Part shown: piece by piece, positions 9,547 through 18,270 of the stretch
Numbering within the stretch: position 1 is the stretch's first letter
Layout: every line of letters begins with the position of its first letter
Assembly: GCA_965226475.1 (NCBI GenBank)
Contig: CBDDDJ010000005.1
Location: 2,604,001 to 2,668,000 of the forward strand
DNA length: 64,000 nt
Source of the DNA: JASLMY01 sp965226475
Lineage (GTDB): Bacteria > Pseudomonadota > Alphaproteobacteria > GCA-2731375
Direction of reading: 5' to 3'
Program-made: the position numbers and the translations under genes
Notes under the pieces: generated by a model
What the model was told of the DNA's origin: nothing
The model's input: only the letters and a program-made list of their open reading frames with translations
The model's database searches: none

Positions 9547-9827
9547 TGAGCGAAAAAAGCCGAGGCTTTGCGTAGAACCTCAACCTCCTCCGTCAGCCGC
9601 TTGTTATCCCGGCGACGCTGCACCAGTTCAGCGGCCTCGGCTTTCTGCGCCGCGGTCGCCGCGGCCGAGCCCGCGGCCTCAAGCTCGAGCCGCCAGGTCT
9701 TCAACTGCGTTGGCGTGACGCCGAGCTCGGCAGCCACACTGCTATGCGTCGCACCCGGCTCCGACAGCCAGGCAACCGACCGTTCCTTGTATTCCGGCGA
9801 AAATCGCCGCCTCGTCTGCTTTATCAT
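9528..9827 (-). CDS. IS3-family transposase OrfA
   Basis: 99-residue protein with the HTH_8/transposase_8 pattern: RRFSPEYKERSVAWL, then SSVAAELGVTPTQLKTWR, then a leucine-zipper-like tail RRRDNKRLTEEVEVLRKASAFFAQ. Overlaps orfB by about 20 bp for programmed frameshifting. The orfA gene is intact, while its orfB is split. Confidence 0.9.
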   Translation of the reverse strand: MIKQTRRRFSPEYKERSVAWLSEPGATHSSVAAELGVTPTQLKTWRLELEAAGSAAATAAQKAEAAELVQRRRDNKRLTEEVEVLRKASAFFAQWAAKT

Positions 9828-9965
9828 CTCGTCCCTCCAGGTCGGTATTTAATTTACCGCCTGGTCCGGGATCCGGGAGCAATGTCGAACTGCCCAGCCC
9901 AGTACGGCGAGATGTAGCCCCAGAAGAACTGGAAGTCCCCCTTAATCCGCTTCGTCCGTTTCTGC

Positions 9966-11351
9966 CTAAAATTGCTGCAGCTGCTGCGTGGTTGGCTCCG
10001 CGCAGCAGTACCATGGTTCCGACATGTGAGGAATCGGATCACCGAGATCCGCAGGGAGAGCAGGAACAGGTTCACCCGACGCCTTGTGCGCCAAAAACCA
10101 TATCTCGGCAAAGACGGCTTTGCGATCGAGCGCCAGTTGTTCCGCTGATTCCACCAGCCCCTGAATTTGGCACTGCAATTCGTCCACCGCCGGATCCTCG
10201 TGTTTCCATGGGTATCCAAGGAGCTGCTCGTCATACGTCTCAATCATCTCGACAAATCCCGGAATATGAAGCAGGTAGGAGCCCAACGGAATCAGCAGAC
10301 GTATCGCGAGCTGAATTGGAGGAACACTCTCGACTAACCTGAGTGACACCAACCTCTCCAGTAGCTCGATGTAACCCCTTAGCGTCGTCCATGGTGTGAA
10401 AGCGACAAATGTCGGTGCAAATGAGATGCCGACATCTCGAAGCAGAGCAACCGCACGATCAAAATCGGCGTTGGTATGGTTCTTGTCCAAATGACCCAGC
10501 ACCACGTCGTCGACCGCTTCGACGGCCGAAATAACGAAAAGGCAACCCGTTTCCTTGAGAACAGGTAACACCCGTTGCAGCTTGATAATATGCTCGACCT
10601 TGATGGTGGCGTCGTAGGTGAGAGCGGGAAATTCCGAATGCAGCGCGTGAGCCAGCCGCAACGCATGGGTAGGTCCATTGAGAAAGTCGGGATCGCCAAA
10701 CGATACATGCTCAGCTCCGACCGCAACCTGCTGCCTGATGTCGCCCATCACTACATCCACCGGGACCACACGAAACTTGCCCTTATACACCGGGACCACA
10801 GGGCAGTGGCGGCACAAGTGTTTACAACCGCGACTGCCTTCGACAAATCCGACAATACGAGTGGCGCCGTCTCCCAGTCGCAGATGCGCGTAGCGCGAGA
10901 TCTCGGGTAAGGTCGAGCGATCCGGCACTCTAAACGTGACTTTGGACAGATTGATCTGGGCCTCGTCCTGGGAAGGTGATTCACCGCGACTCAACTGGTC
11001 GGCTAGCGACAATAGATGTGGCTCGACCTCACCGCCGAACACGGTTTTTGCACCGAGTGATCGGAATAGACCATCGTTCATCGGAGCATATAGACCGTAG
11101 ACGCTAACGTGCGCCTGGGGCGCAAGCGCGCGGATGCGGGGCAAAGCCTCCGCGGCAATACGAGCTGCTGTATGCATGCCTACGTATACGGCAACAAGCT
11201 CGGCATGGCCCAGTGCAACATCGTCTAACTGCTGCAAGGACAGATCGAGGCAACACACCTGGTGACCCGCTTCCTTGAGCCACGCTGCCGGCTGCGCGAG
11301 GGCGAAGGGTTGGCGGCCCAGCTCATACGGGTTGATCAGGACAACCTTCAT
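9966..11351 (-). CDS. Radical SAM protein with B12-binding-type N-domain and CCAEP tail
   Basis: 461-residue protein. Residues 1-130 look like a cobalamin-binding Rossmann domain (KVVLINPYELG at the start, YVGMHTAARIAAEALPRIR, later VFGGEVEP). The radical SAM 4Fe-4S motif is C176-x3-C180-x2-C183 in EGSRGCKHLCRHC, so it should cleave S-adenosylmethionine to a 5'-deoxyadenosyl radical; substrate unknown. The C-terminus reads EPWYCCAEPTT (C449, C450, encoded TGC TGC). From memory, NCBI names a family for this tail, CUAEP/CCAEP-tail radical SAM (seleno)protein, in which the first Cys can be selenocysteine; here both are Cys. A DUF169 gene lies 36 bp upstream on the same strand, implying one transcript. 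Intact; no pathway can be assigned. Confidence 0.85.
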   Translation of the reverse strand: MKVVLINPYELGRQPFALAQPAAWLKEAGHQVCCLDLSLQQLDDVALGHAELVAVYVGMHTAARIAAEALPRIRALAPQAHVSVYGLYAPMNDGLFRSLGAKTVFGGEVEPHLLSLADQLSRGESPSQDEAQINLSKVTFRVPDRSTLPEISRYAHLRLGDGATRIVGFVEGSRGCKHLCRHCPVVPVYKGKFRVVPVDVVMGDIRQQVAVGAEHVSFGDPDFLNGPTHALRLAHALHSEFPALTYDATIKVEHIIKLQRVLPVLKETGCLFVISAVEAVDDVVLGHLDKNHTNADFDRAVALLRDVGISFAPTFVAFTPWTTLRGYIELLERLVSLRLVESVPPIQLAIRLLIPLGSYLLHIPGFVEMIETYDEQLLGYPWKHEDPAVDELQCQIQGLVESAEQLALDRKAVFAEIWFLAHKASGEPVPALPADLGDPIPHMSEPWYCCAEPTTQQLQQF

Positions 11352-11387
11352 AACGGGGATGGCCTCGCGTATCCGCTTTAGAAGAGG

Positions 11388-12137
11388 CTAACCGGGCAGG
11401 CGGGACAAGGACTCGGCGACACTTGGCAACTCGCCTGACTCTATGTCGCTGCGCCGTCGTTCGTGGAACTGAGTGAGTATCGCGTTAGCCTTGGCTAGGG
11501 TCTCGATCTCCGAGACATACTGCTCGATCTTTCCACCATGCAGACCCCACATTGCCACATCATCACTCAGTACGTCGAGATACGCTCGGGCGCCGCAGCA
11601 GCCCAAGCTCACGGCCGAGCGTGCACTGTTTGCAACCTGGGGAATCAGTGCACAGGCAGGTCTCCCCATGGCGATTGGCACGGCGCCGTCCACCCGCGCC
11701 AATGCCTCGGATAACACCAAGCCCTGGGCGGAATGTGCAAACAGCAGCACTACCTGGGGTTGCTCTGCCATCTCTCCCAAGGGGCAATAGACAACATAGG
11801 ATACCGAATTCTTCATAACCGGAAGGGCTGCAACCTCGTCGGGCCGCACATAGTCCAAGCCCTGCATGGCCGCGAGCGCATCCTGCAGTTCGCCCGCTTG
11901 GGAGTCGGGTGCTCCAGCGATGTTATGGGTGTGTATCCCGATAGAGCAGAAGCGATGGTCACTCGCGGTAGTAGTTACCGCTCGATTTGCCCCTTGCTCC
12001 CAGAATGCACAGCCAGCCGCTACCGGGGTTGCCGGCCTGGCCATCGCCGACGGTGCTCGGCTTGGAAAACTGACCGCTACCGGCGGTACCGCCAAATGCA
12101 GAGCAGCCATCAGTCTTTCAGAAATCTTCTCATACAT
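11388..12137 (-). CDS. DUF169-family protein
   Basis: About 249 residues if started at MYEKISERLMAALHL (12137), which has AAGGAG 13 nt upstream; an ATG ten codons earlier (12167) lacks a ribosome site. Conserved DUF169 features seen are PPVAVSFP near the start, GCAFWEQGA, a Cys-rich central part (HRFCSIGIHTHN), PLGEMAEQPQVVLLFAHSAQGL and the late SLGCCGARAYLDV. DUF169 proteins are of unknown function and some neighbour methanogen or anaerobic redox genes. Here it is the first gene of a pair with a CCAEP-tail radical SAM protein, so its conserved cysteines may supply or receive the modified group (inference). Confidence 0.8.
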   Translation of the reverse strand: MYEKISERLMAALHLAVPPVAVSFPSRAPSAMARPATPVAAGCAFWEQGANRAVTTTASDHRFCSIGIHTHNIAGAPDSQAGELQDALAAMQGLDYVRPDEVAALPVMKNSVSYVVYCPLGEMAEQPQVVLLFAHSAQGLVLSEALARVDGAVPIAMGRPACALIPQVANSARSAVSLGCCGARAYLDVLSDDVAMWGLHGGKIEQYVSEIETLAKANAILTQFHERRRSDIESGELPSVAESLSRLPG

Positions 12138-12296
12138 GCTCACCCAACCGCTCCTTCTCACTGTCATGGACTAGAGCATGTTACCTGTGTTGGCGATCAC
12201 TTAAAAGCGCGGATATTTGCCCATTTTCCGCGGCTGGGCGTAGTGAGCGGGGGAGTGGTCTGGCATGAGTATTCGGTTTGGGTGCCCTGGCGGGCT

Positions 12297-13197
12297 TCAG
12301 TCGAGCGGCCTGTCATCTGTTCCGAGCGGTTCGCCGGCGCGGTCGCGCATGAGCGTGTCGTTCCAGTCCTGTCCGTCGAGGGCCGGCCGCAGGCGGACGA
12401 CCCTGCTGTCGTTTCGGATGAGCCGGGCCGCGGCGTCATCGCCGTGCCGGGAGGCGTCGTAGGCACAGAAGATCCGGCCGGGGTTCCAGGCCTCGATCCA
12501 TTCGGGGAGGCTTGCCGTGGCGGCGCTGGTGGAGACCACGGTGCATCCCTTGCGCCCGGCCGGGACGAGATGCAGGGAGAGGGCCGACAGGGCGTCGAGG
12601 GCGCTGTTTGCGAGGATCACGGAGTTCGGCCAATCCGGTTCCCACGACATCCAGAAGCCGCCGCGCGCGGCGACGGCGCCGGTCGGCGCGGGGCGGCGTG
12701 GCGCCGGGGCGGGGAAGATCTCGGCACCGAGAGCCTCGCCGGCCGCGTTTCGGCGGACGAACACGGCGTTGCCGTGGCGGTCTGAGTGGACCAGGCCGAG
12801 GTCGTGGCACAAGTCGGCGAGGTATCTCCGCGATGCCGTGCCGCTCGACGAGGTAGCGCCGGATGGCGGGCCAGTGGCGCTCCGGGCACGGCGGCCTCGG
12901 GCGGCAATCGGTCGGGAACCGGTCACGGCACGGCAGTTCCGAGAGGAAGTCGAGGGCCTCGGGCACGGTGCGCCGGCCGGCATGGATTACCAGATCGATC
13001 GCTCCGCACCCGCCCTCTCCGCGCAGATGGTCGTAGAACATGAAGCCGTTGATGCTGACGACCGATCCGGCGCGCCTCCAGCGTGCGGCACAGGCGGGAT
13101 CGCGGCGGTAGCCGAGGGAGCGGAGGACGTCTTCGAGGGAGTAGCCTCGCAGGGCCTCCGCCCGCACCCGCCGGTTCCATGGGCGGGGCCGATCCAT
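12297..13197 (-). pseudogene. DUF3991/Toprim primase-like protein, frameshifted
   Basis: Starts MDRPRPWNRRVRAEALRGY at 13197 and shows the DUF3991 pattern (SLGYRRDP, INGFMFYDHLRGEGGCGAIDLVIHA, HWPAIRRYLVERHGI). Near 12835-12850 the frame breaks; the continuation YLADLCHDLGLVHSDRHGNAVFVRR, IFCAYDASRHGDDAA and a Toprim-like end RPALDGQDWNDTL is in the next frame. This family is common on plasmids and integrative elements and is thought to act in primase-like DNA processing. One indel breaks an otherwise full-length gene. Confidence 0.75.
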
Positions 13198-13199
13198 GG

Positions 13200-13539
13200 C
13201 TACGCCGGCGGCGTCTCGCGATCCGGGGTGTCGTCCTCCCCGGCACGCCGGCGGCCTTTCGCGCCGCGGCGGCGGCGGCGGCGCTCGGCGCTGCGCTCCT
13301 TCTGGCGTTGTTCGGCCTCCTTGCGGCGATAGGAATCGCCGTCGATGGCGACGATCTCGGCGTTGTGAACGAGGCGGTCGACGAGCGCGACGAGGCCGGC
13401 GGCGTTGGGGTGCGGGACGCCGCGCTCGAGGGCCTCGCCGATGGCCGCCTCGAGCTCGGCGGCGCCGTACTCGTCGAGCAGGCGCAGAAGGGCGGCGACG
13501 ATGGCGCCGAGATTGTCGCCGCGCAGGGCGGCCCGCTGG
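13200..13539 (-). pseudogene. IS21 remnant joining istA-like and istB-like ends
   Basis: The minus-strand frame without an ATG reads HQRAALRGDNLGAIVAALL and LEAAIGEALERGVPHPNA, as in the end of some IstA proteins, then passes directly into VDRLVHNAEIVAIDGDSYRRKEA, as in the end of IstB. The middle of the element, including all of the IstB ATPase core, is missing. It ends (TAG at 13200-13202) two bases before the Toprim ATG, and its start is cut by the IS21 at 13540. The assignment rests on short resemblances. Confidence 0.55.
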
Positions 13540-15638
13540 TGTGAGAACGGCGGCGCAATAATCCCCCACTGAGGCGGCCGGTTGATCCGGCTGCGGCGGA
13601 GTAAAATGGGACCGCGTATAGCCTTCTGTCAGGGTTGCTCTGACTGGAAGGCGGGGGATGTATCGGGTGGAGATGTACGCGCGGGTCCGGCGGGCGTGTC
13701 GTGTCGAGGGGATGAGCACCCGCGAGGCCTCGCGGGTGTTCGGGTTGGACCGCAAGACGGTGCGCAAGATGCTGTCGTTCTCGGTGCCGCCGGGATATCG
13801 CCGGAGCATGCCACGGCGGCGTCCGAAGCTGGATGCATTCACGGGGATCATCGATCGGATTCTTGAGGACGATCGGACCAGCCACCACAAGCAACGGCAC
13901 ACGGCGAAGCGGATCTTCGACCGTCTCCGGGACGAGTACGGGTTCACCGGCGGCTACGCCATCGTGAAGGACTATGTCCGTGAGCGGCGGCTTCGGTCGC
14001 GCGAGATGTTCGTGCCCCTGCATCACCCCGCGGGCCACGCCCAGGCGGACTTCGGCGAGGCGATGGCGGTGATCGGCGGTGTGGCGCGCAAGGTTCACTT
14101 CCTTGCCTTCGACCTTCCCCACAGTGACGCCTGCTTCGTGAAGGCCTATCCGGCGGAGACGACCGAGGCGTTCTGCGATGGCCACAACGCGGCGGTTGCG
14201 TTCTTCGGCGGCGTCCCCCGCTCCATCCTGTACGACAACACCAAGCTGGCGGTTGCCCGCATCCTGGGCGATGGAAAGCGGCAGCGAACGCGCGTCTTCA
14301 CGGAGCTGCAATCTCACTATCTGTTCGAGGACAGGTTCGGCCGGCCGGGCAAGGGCAACGACAAGGGCAAGGTCGAGGGGTTGGTCGGCTTCATCCGGCG
14401 GAACTTCCTCGTGCCGGTTCCGCGGGTTGAGAGCATCGAGGCGCTGAACGATGATCTCGCGGGACAGTGCCGCCGGCGCCAGGCCGCACGGCTGCGGGGC
14501 CACGGGGAGACGATCGGCGAGCGCCTCGCACGGGATCGCGAAGCTCTGCTAGCGCTACCCCCGGCTCCATACGATGCCTGCGACAAGCGCCCTGGACGCG
14601 TGAGCTCGCTGTCGCTGGTCCGCTACCGCGACAACGACTACTCGGTGCCGGTGGCCTACGGCTATCGCGAGGTTGTCATCCGGGGTTACGTCGACCAAGT
14701 GGTCATCGGCTGCGGCGCCGAGGTGATCGCCCGTCATCGGCGGTCCTACGAGCGCGAGGACCTGATCTTCGATCCGCTGCACTACCTGCCGCTGATCGAG
14801 CGGAAGATCGGTGCGCTTGACCAGGCCGCGCCGCTGGCGGGCTGGGACCTGCCGGAGGCCTTCGCCACGCTGCGCCGTCTGATGGCGGCGCGCATGGGCA
14901 AGGCCGGCAAGCGGGAGTACGTCCAGGTCCTGCGTCTCCTGGAGAGCTTCCGCCTCGCCGAGGTCGAGGCGGCGATCGGTGATGCGCTGAAGCTCGGCGC
15001 GATCGGCTTCGACGCCGTCACCGGCAAGACCCACGTCGCCCTCGGTCTCGGCCTGGCGGCCTGCCAGAAGGGCCTCTCGGTCGGCTTCACCACCGCCGCC
15101 GCGCTGGTTCATGAGCTGATCGAGGCGCGCGACGAGAAACAGCTCCTCCGATTCCAGAAGAGGCTCGCCAGCTACAAGCTCCTGATCATCGACGAACTCG
15201 GCTTCGTGCCGCTGTCCAAGACCGGCGCCGAGCTGCTGTTCGAGGTGTTCAGCCAGCGCTACGAGCGTGGCTCGATCCTGGTCACCTCCAACCTGCCGTT
15301 CGACGAGTGGACCGAGGTGTTCGGCTCCGAGCGCCTCACCGGGGCGCTGCTCGACCGCCTCACCCACCACGTCCACATCCTCGAGATGAACGGCGAGAGC
15401 TACCGCCTCAATCAAAGCCGCCAGCGTCGAGACCCAGCCGCCGAGTGAACCGACCACCGTGCCCATGCTTGACTCCGTGGGCCCACAGGTCCCTCCCGCG
15501 CGCGCCGCCGCGTCAGCCTGTCGAGGGCACGCCGCGTCGCGCGCGGGGCCCTCCCGTGGACTACGGGGACAAGCTCGCAGCCGACGGTGGCCCCTCTTTA
15601 CACCGCCGCGGTGGCCCCATTTTACTCCGCCGTTGACA
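13540..15638 (+). mobile_element. IS21-family element with fused istA-istB
   Basis: Ends resemble the three IS21 copies elsewhere in the window: right end TTTTACTCCGCCGTTGACA at 15620-15638 and a left end starting TGTGAGAACGGCGG at 13540, with inner repeat GGCGGAGTAAAATGGG mirrored as CCCATTTTACTCCGCC. The length is about 2.1 kb instead of about 2.57 kb because istA and istB are joined by an internal deletion. No target duplication was recognised. Confidence 0.75.
13658..15448 (+). CDS. IstA-IstB fusion protein (IS21 family)
   Basis: 596 residues. Positions 1 to about 453 are an IstA transposase (HTH start YRVEMYARVRRACRVEG; DDE core with GHAQADFGEA, SILYDNTKLAV, GNDKGKVEGLVGFIRRNF). At GAIGFDAV the sequence jumps to TGKTHVALGLGLAACQKG, the Walker A region of IstB, then keeps Walker B LLIIDELGFVPLS and the end TGALLDRLTHHVHILEMNG. 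Compared with the intact pair at 48-50 kb, the last about 50 residues of IstA and the first about 115 of IstB are gone, with frame kept. The first Gly of the P-loop is replaced by Phe, so ATP binding is probably lost. Neither function should be assumed. Confidence 0.88.
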   Translation: MYRVEMYARVRRACRVEGMSTREASRVFGLDRKTVRKMLSFSVPPGYRRSMPRRRPKLDAFTGIIDRILEDDRTSHHKQRHTAKRIFDRLRDEYGFTGGYAIVKDYVRERRLRSREMFVPLHHPAGHAQADFGEAMAVIGGVARKVHFLAFDLPHSDACFVKAYPAETTEAFCDGHNAAVAFFGGVPRSILYDNTKLAVARILGDGKRQRTRVFTELQSHYLFEDRFGRPGKGNDKGKVEGLVGFIRRNFLVPVPRVESIEALNDDLAGQCRRRQAARLRGHGETIGERLARDREALLALPPAPYDACDKRPGRVSSLSLVRYRDNDYSVPVAYGYREVVIRGYVDQVVIGCGAEVIARHRRSYEREDLIFDPLHYLPLIERKIGALDQAAPLAGWDLPEAFATLRRLMAARMGKAGKREYVQVLRLLESFRLAEVEAAIGDALKLGAIGFDAVTGKTHVALGLGLAACQKGLSVGFTTAAALVHELIEARDEKQLLRFQKRLASYKLLIIDELGFVPLSKTGAELLFEVFSQRYERGSILVTSNLPFDEWTEVFGSERLTGALLDRLTHHVHILEMNGESYRLNQSRQRRDPAAE

Positions 15639-15712
15639 CCCTCGGACAATTCGCGAAAATCCGAGACGTAGGACGGCACCCTGAGGCGAACCAAAATCCG
15701 CCGCCCCGAAGG

Positions 15713-15769
15713 GGTGGCTACTTTGGTGAGAATCGGTGGCTACTTTGCCTGATATTGGGTGGCTACTTT
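15713..15769. repeat. Three direct copies of GGTGGCTACTTT
   Basis: The 12-mer occurs at 15713-15724, 15735-15746 and 15758-15769, spaced 22-23 bp apart. Multiple short repeats at such spacing are typical of IS21-family ends, where they bind the transposase. No matching opposite end or transposase of this type was found, so this is probably the orphan end of a deleted IS21-like element. Confidence 0.6.
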
Positions 15770-15864
15770 CGTGAGATTCGGCAAGAGCCGGCAAACTTTG
15801 CAATTTACTTGAATTGATCTCGTGTGGTCCAATTGCCGCAGCATGACATACGAGGACCTCGACA

Positions 15865-17319
15865 ATGAAAAAATCCGGATCGTGGACCGTAGCTGGAGCA
15901 CTTGTGACCCTGGCCTTGCTCATCGGCATGTCTGTGCACGCTTACCGGCTAAGCCAGCGCGTGGCGGTACAGGAAGCAGCGCTCGAGAGGGCGAAAGAGC
16001 AGTTCGACGCCAAGCTGCAGGAGGCGTCTGAAAAACTGGATCGGGCGCGTCAAAGTGCAGAGCAAGCAGCAGCAGAACCCGATCGTCTGGCCGCTCAGAT
16101 CGCCACCATCACCACCGCAAGCAATAGCCTAGGCCAGCAGCTGTCGGAAAAAAGCAAACAGATTGAACAGCTCGAAGCTTCCCTTGCCGAGACCCGGCAA
16201 ACGCTTGCCCGTGCTGGAGAAGACCGGCGACAGCTCGATGAGGTGGCCGAGTCTCGAAGCGGCCGGATTACCGAGCTCGAAGTCTCCCGCGGTCAGATTC
16301 AGACACTCGAAGCCGCGACAGCCGCTTTGCAGACCGAGCTCGCGGAAGCTCGGGCCGACGCTCGACGACAAGCGGCGGACGTCGAGAACCTGCTTTCGAC
16401 ATTGGAACAGCAGCGCTCCGAGCTAGCGGAAACACAGTCCTTGCTCGCGGCTCGAAACGCCTCGCTGGCGGAACAATCGCGTTCGCTCGAGTTTGCCGAA
16501 ATGTCGATGCAGGAGCTGGAAACCACGCTTGGGGTGGCCACCGCTCGAGTGATGGAGCTCGAAGCTCTCAACTCGCAGCTCGAGGACCACCTGGGCAGTG
16601 CGCGAAGCTCCGTCCAGCAGCTCACTGCCGAGACTCGACGATCCGAATCCGAGGTGGCCGAGCTAAAGACGCAGCGATCGAGGGTGCTCGGCGAACGCGA
16701 CGAGCTCAGCCGCCAGCTGCAGACACAACGCCATGCCCTCAGCGCGAAAGAGGACGAGCTGGCCGTATTGCTAAGCCAGACCAATCAGGCGATAGCCCAG
16801 AATCAGGAGTTGACCCGTCGCAACGACGAGCTCAGGCACGCACTCGCGCAGGCGACGTCGGATGGCGATCGTCTCAGGCTAGAGCTGTCGACAAGGACCG
16901 TGGAAAGTGATCGGCTTCGTGAAGAGCTTAGCAAGCTGGAAGACACCGCGACCGATCTCGAACGCGAGTTCGCGCTGACGAGCGGAGACCTTGAGCATGC
17001 CCGGTCCAAGGCGGCGGATCTAACCCAGGAGTACGATCTGCTGCTGAGGCAAAGCGCCAATGTCAGTCGTCTCAACGAATCTCAGCGCCAGCAGCTTGAA
17101 AGCGCCCGTCTCGCGATCGAAGTGGCCCAGAGCGGGGTGGCGAGACTCACTAATGCGCGGGGCATCTACACCGTCCAGGAAGGGGACTCGCTCTCGAAGA
17201 TCGCCGTATTCTTCTATCGAAATGGCCACCTGTGGACGAGAATAGTGAAGGCGAACCATCATCTCATCGGCGATGATCCCGATCTCATCTTCGCCAAGAT
17301 GGTGCTGATCATCCCGTAG
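15865..17319 (+). CDS. Membrane-anchored coiled-coil protein with C-terminal LysM domain
   Basis: 484 residues. Residues 9-27 (TVAGALVTLALLIGMSVHA) form an N-terminal membrane anchor or uncleaved signal. From about 37 to 430 the sequence is a long Ala/Glu/Leu/Gln heptad pattern, a coiled coil with blocks such as ELEALNSQLEDHLG. The last 45 residues (IYTVQEGDSLSKIAVFFYRN..LWTRIVKANHHLI) are a LysM peptidoglycan-binding repeat. A periplasmic protein reaching from the inner membrane to the cell wall is expected. A GAGGA site lies 8 bp before the ATG. It is intact although surrounded by IS debris. Specific role unknown. Confidence 0.85.
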   Translation: MKKSGSWTVAGALVTLALLIGMSVHAYRLSQRVAVQEAALERAKEQFDAKLQEASEKLDRARQSAEQAAAEPDRLAAQIATITTASNSLGQQLSEKSKQIEQLEASLAETRQTLARAGEDRRQLDEVAESRSGRITELEVSRGQIQTLEAATAALQTELAEARADARRQAADVENLLSTLEQQRSELAETQSLLAARNASLAEQSRSLEFAEMSMQELETTLGVATARVMELEALNSQLEDHLGSARSSVQQLTAETRRSESEVAELKTQRSRVLGERDELSRQLQTQRHALSAKEDELAVLLSQTNQAIAQNQELTRRNDELRHALAQATSDGDRLRLELSTRTVESDRLREELSKLEDTATDLEREFALTSGDLEHARSKAADLTQEYDLLLRQSANVSRLNESQRQQLESARLAIEVAQSGVARLTNARGIYTVQEGDSLSKIAVFFYRNGHLWTRIVKANHHLIGDDPDLIFAKMVLIIP

Positions 17320-17359
17320 AACGAATGACCCCGGTACGGTCTCCGTCTTGCTCGGTACC

Positions 17360-17400
17360 GGAATGCTGCTGATCGGCGGTTGTCAAACGGCTTTCAATAT
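17360..17400 (+). pseudogene. Possible lipoprotein start interrupted by IS21
   Basis: A short frame reads LLGTGMLLIGGCQTAFN, which resembles a lipoprotein signal with lipobox IGGC, 30-50 bp after the LysM gene. It is cut at 17400 by an IS21, and the other side resumes at about 19872 with an open frame to 20123, where an IS630 begins. No good start codon (TTG or internal ATG only), and the correct frame after the IS is uncertain. Confidence 0.3.
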
Positions 17401-17526
17401 TGACCCCCGATCGGCGTGCAAAATTGACCCCCCTGAGCGGCACGGCGGAGGTTGTCCCGGTAGTCAATAGGGGGGTACCTGTTGACCCACCGGGGCAACC
17501 GGGCCGCGGGCACGGCCGGCGGCGGC

Positions 17527-18270
17527 TCAGGAGCGGTTCTTGAAGCGCCAGCTCTCGTTGCCGGTCTCGATGATCTCGCAATGATGGGTGAGACGGTCGA
17601 GCAGGGCTGTGGTCATCTTGGTGTCGCCGAAGACGGATGGCCATTCGCCGAAGGCGAGGGTGGTGGTGATGACGATAGAGGTGCGCTCGTAGAGCCGGCT
17701 CATGAGGTGGAAGAGCAGCTGCCCGCCGGCCTGGGCGAAGGGCGGGTAGCCGAGTTCGTCGAGGATGACGAAGTCGCGGCGTACGAGCTGGTCCGCGGTG
17801 CGGCCCTGGCGTCCGGCGCGGAGCTCGGCCTCGAGGTGGTTGACCAGGTCGACGACGTTGTAGCAGCGGCCCCGGGCGCCCTTGCGGATGCAGGAGCGCG
17901 CGATGGCGACGGCGAGATGGGTCTTGCCGGTGCCGGTGCCGCCGACCAGCACGATGTTGCGCTTGCCCTCCAGGAAGCCGCCGCCGGCGAGCTCCTGGAT
18001 CAGGGGCTCGTTGACTGGCGAGGCGGCGAAGTCGAAGTCGGCCAGCTCCTTGGCCGTTGGCAACCTGGCGGACGCCATCTGGTACTTGATCGAGCGCGCC
18101 GTCTTGTCGGCGATCTCGACCTGCGGCAGCGTACCGATGATCTGCTGCACCGGATGACGACGCTTGAGCCCCCCCCTCGGCGTCCATGTGGCAAGGATGT
18201 CGTCGTCGGCGGCGCGCATGCCCGCGAGCTTCAACGCCGTCATCATCGCCAGCACCTCATGACGCTCCAT
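17527..18270 (-). CDS. istB: IS21 helper ATPase IstB
   Basis: 247-residue AAA+ protein that assists IstA in IS21 transposition. Walker A GGTGTGKTHLAVAIARS at about 108-124 and Walker B DFVILDELGYPPF are clear, followed by ITTTLAFGEWPSVFGDTKMTTALLDRLTHHCEII. Its start overlaps the end of istA, the usual coupling. No defect seen. Confidence 0.93.
   Translation of the reverse strand: MERHEVLAMMTALKLAGMRAADDDILATWTPRGGLKRRHPVQQIIGTLPQVEIADKTARSIKYQMASARLPTAKELADFDFAASPVNEPLIQELAGGGFLEGKRNIVLVGGTGTGKTHLAVAIARSCIRKGARGRCYNVVDLVNHLEAELRAGRQGRTADQLVRRDFVILDELGYPPFAQAGGQLLFHLMSRLYERTSIVITTTLAFGEWPSVFGDTKMTTALLDRLTHHCEIIETGNESWRFKNRS

Noticed and set aside
9854..9965. Third gene after the radical SAM gene (KGDFQFFWGYISPYWAGQF)
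   Set aside because: A short frame of about 35 codons with no start codon, ending near the IS3 boundary. It could be a truncated next gene, but evidence is too thin to call.
9976..10010. Possible selenocysteine (TGA) in the CCAEP tail
   Set aside because: Both positions are TGC codons; this copy is the Cys form and no Sec insertion is needed.
12436..13947. 503-residue minus-strand frame spanning the Toprim and IS21 region
   Set aside because: Only its middle part matches DUF3991; the rest is Arg/Pro-rich out-of-frame translation. Treated as a frameshifted pseudogene.
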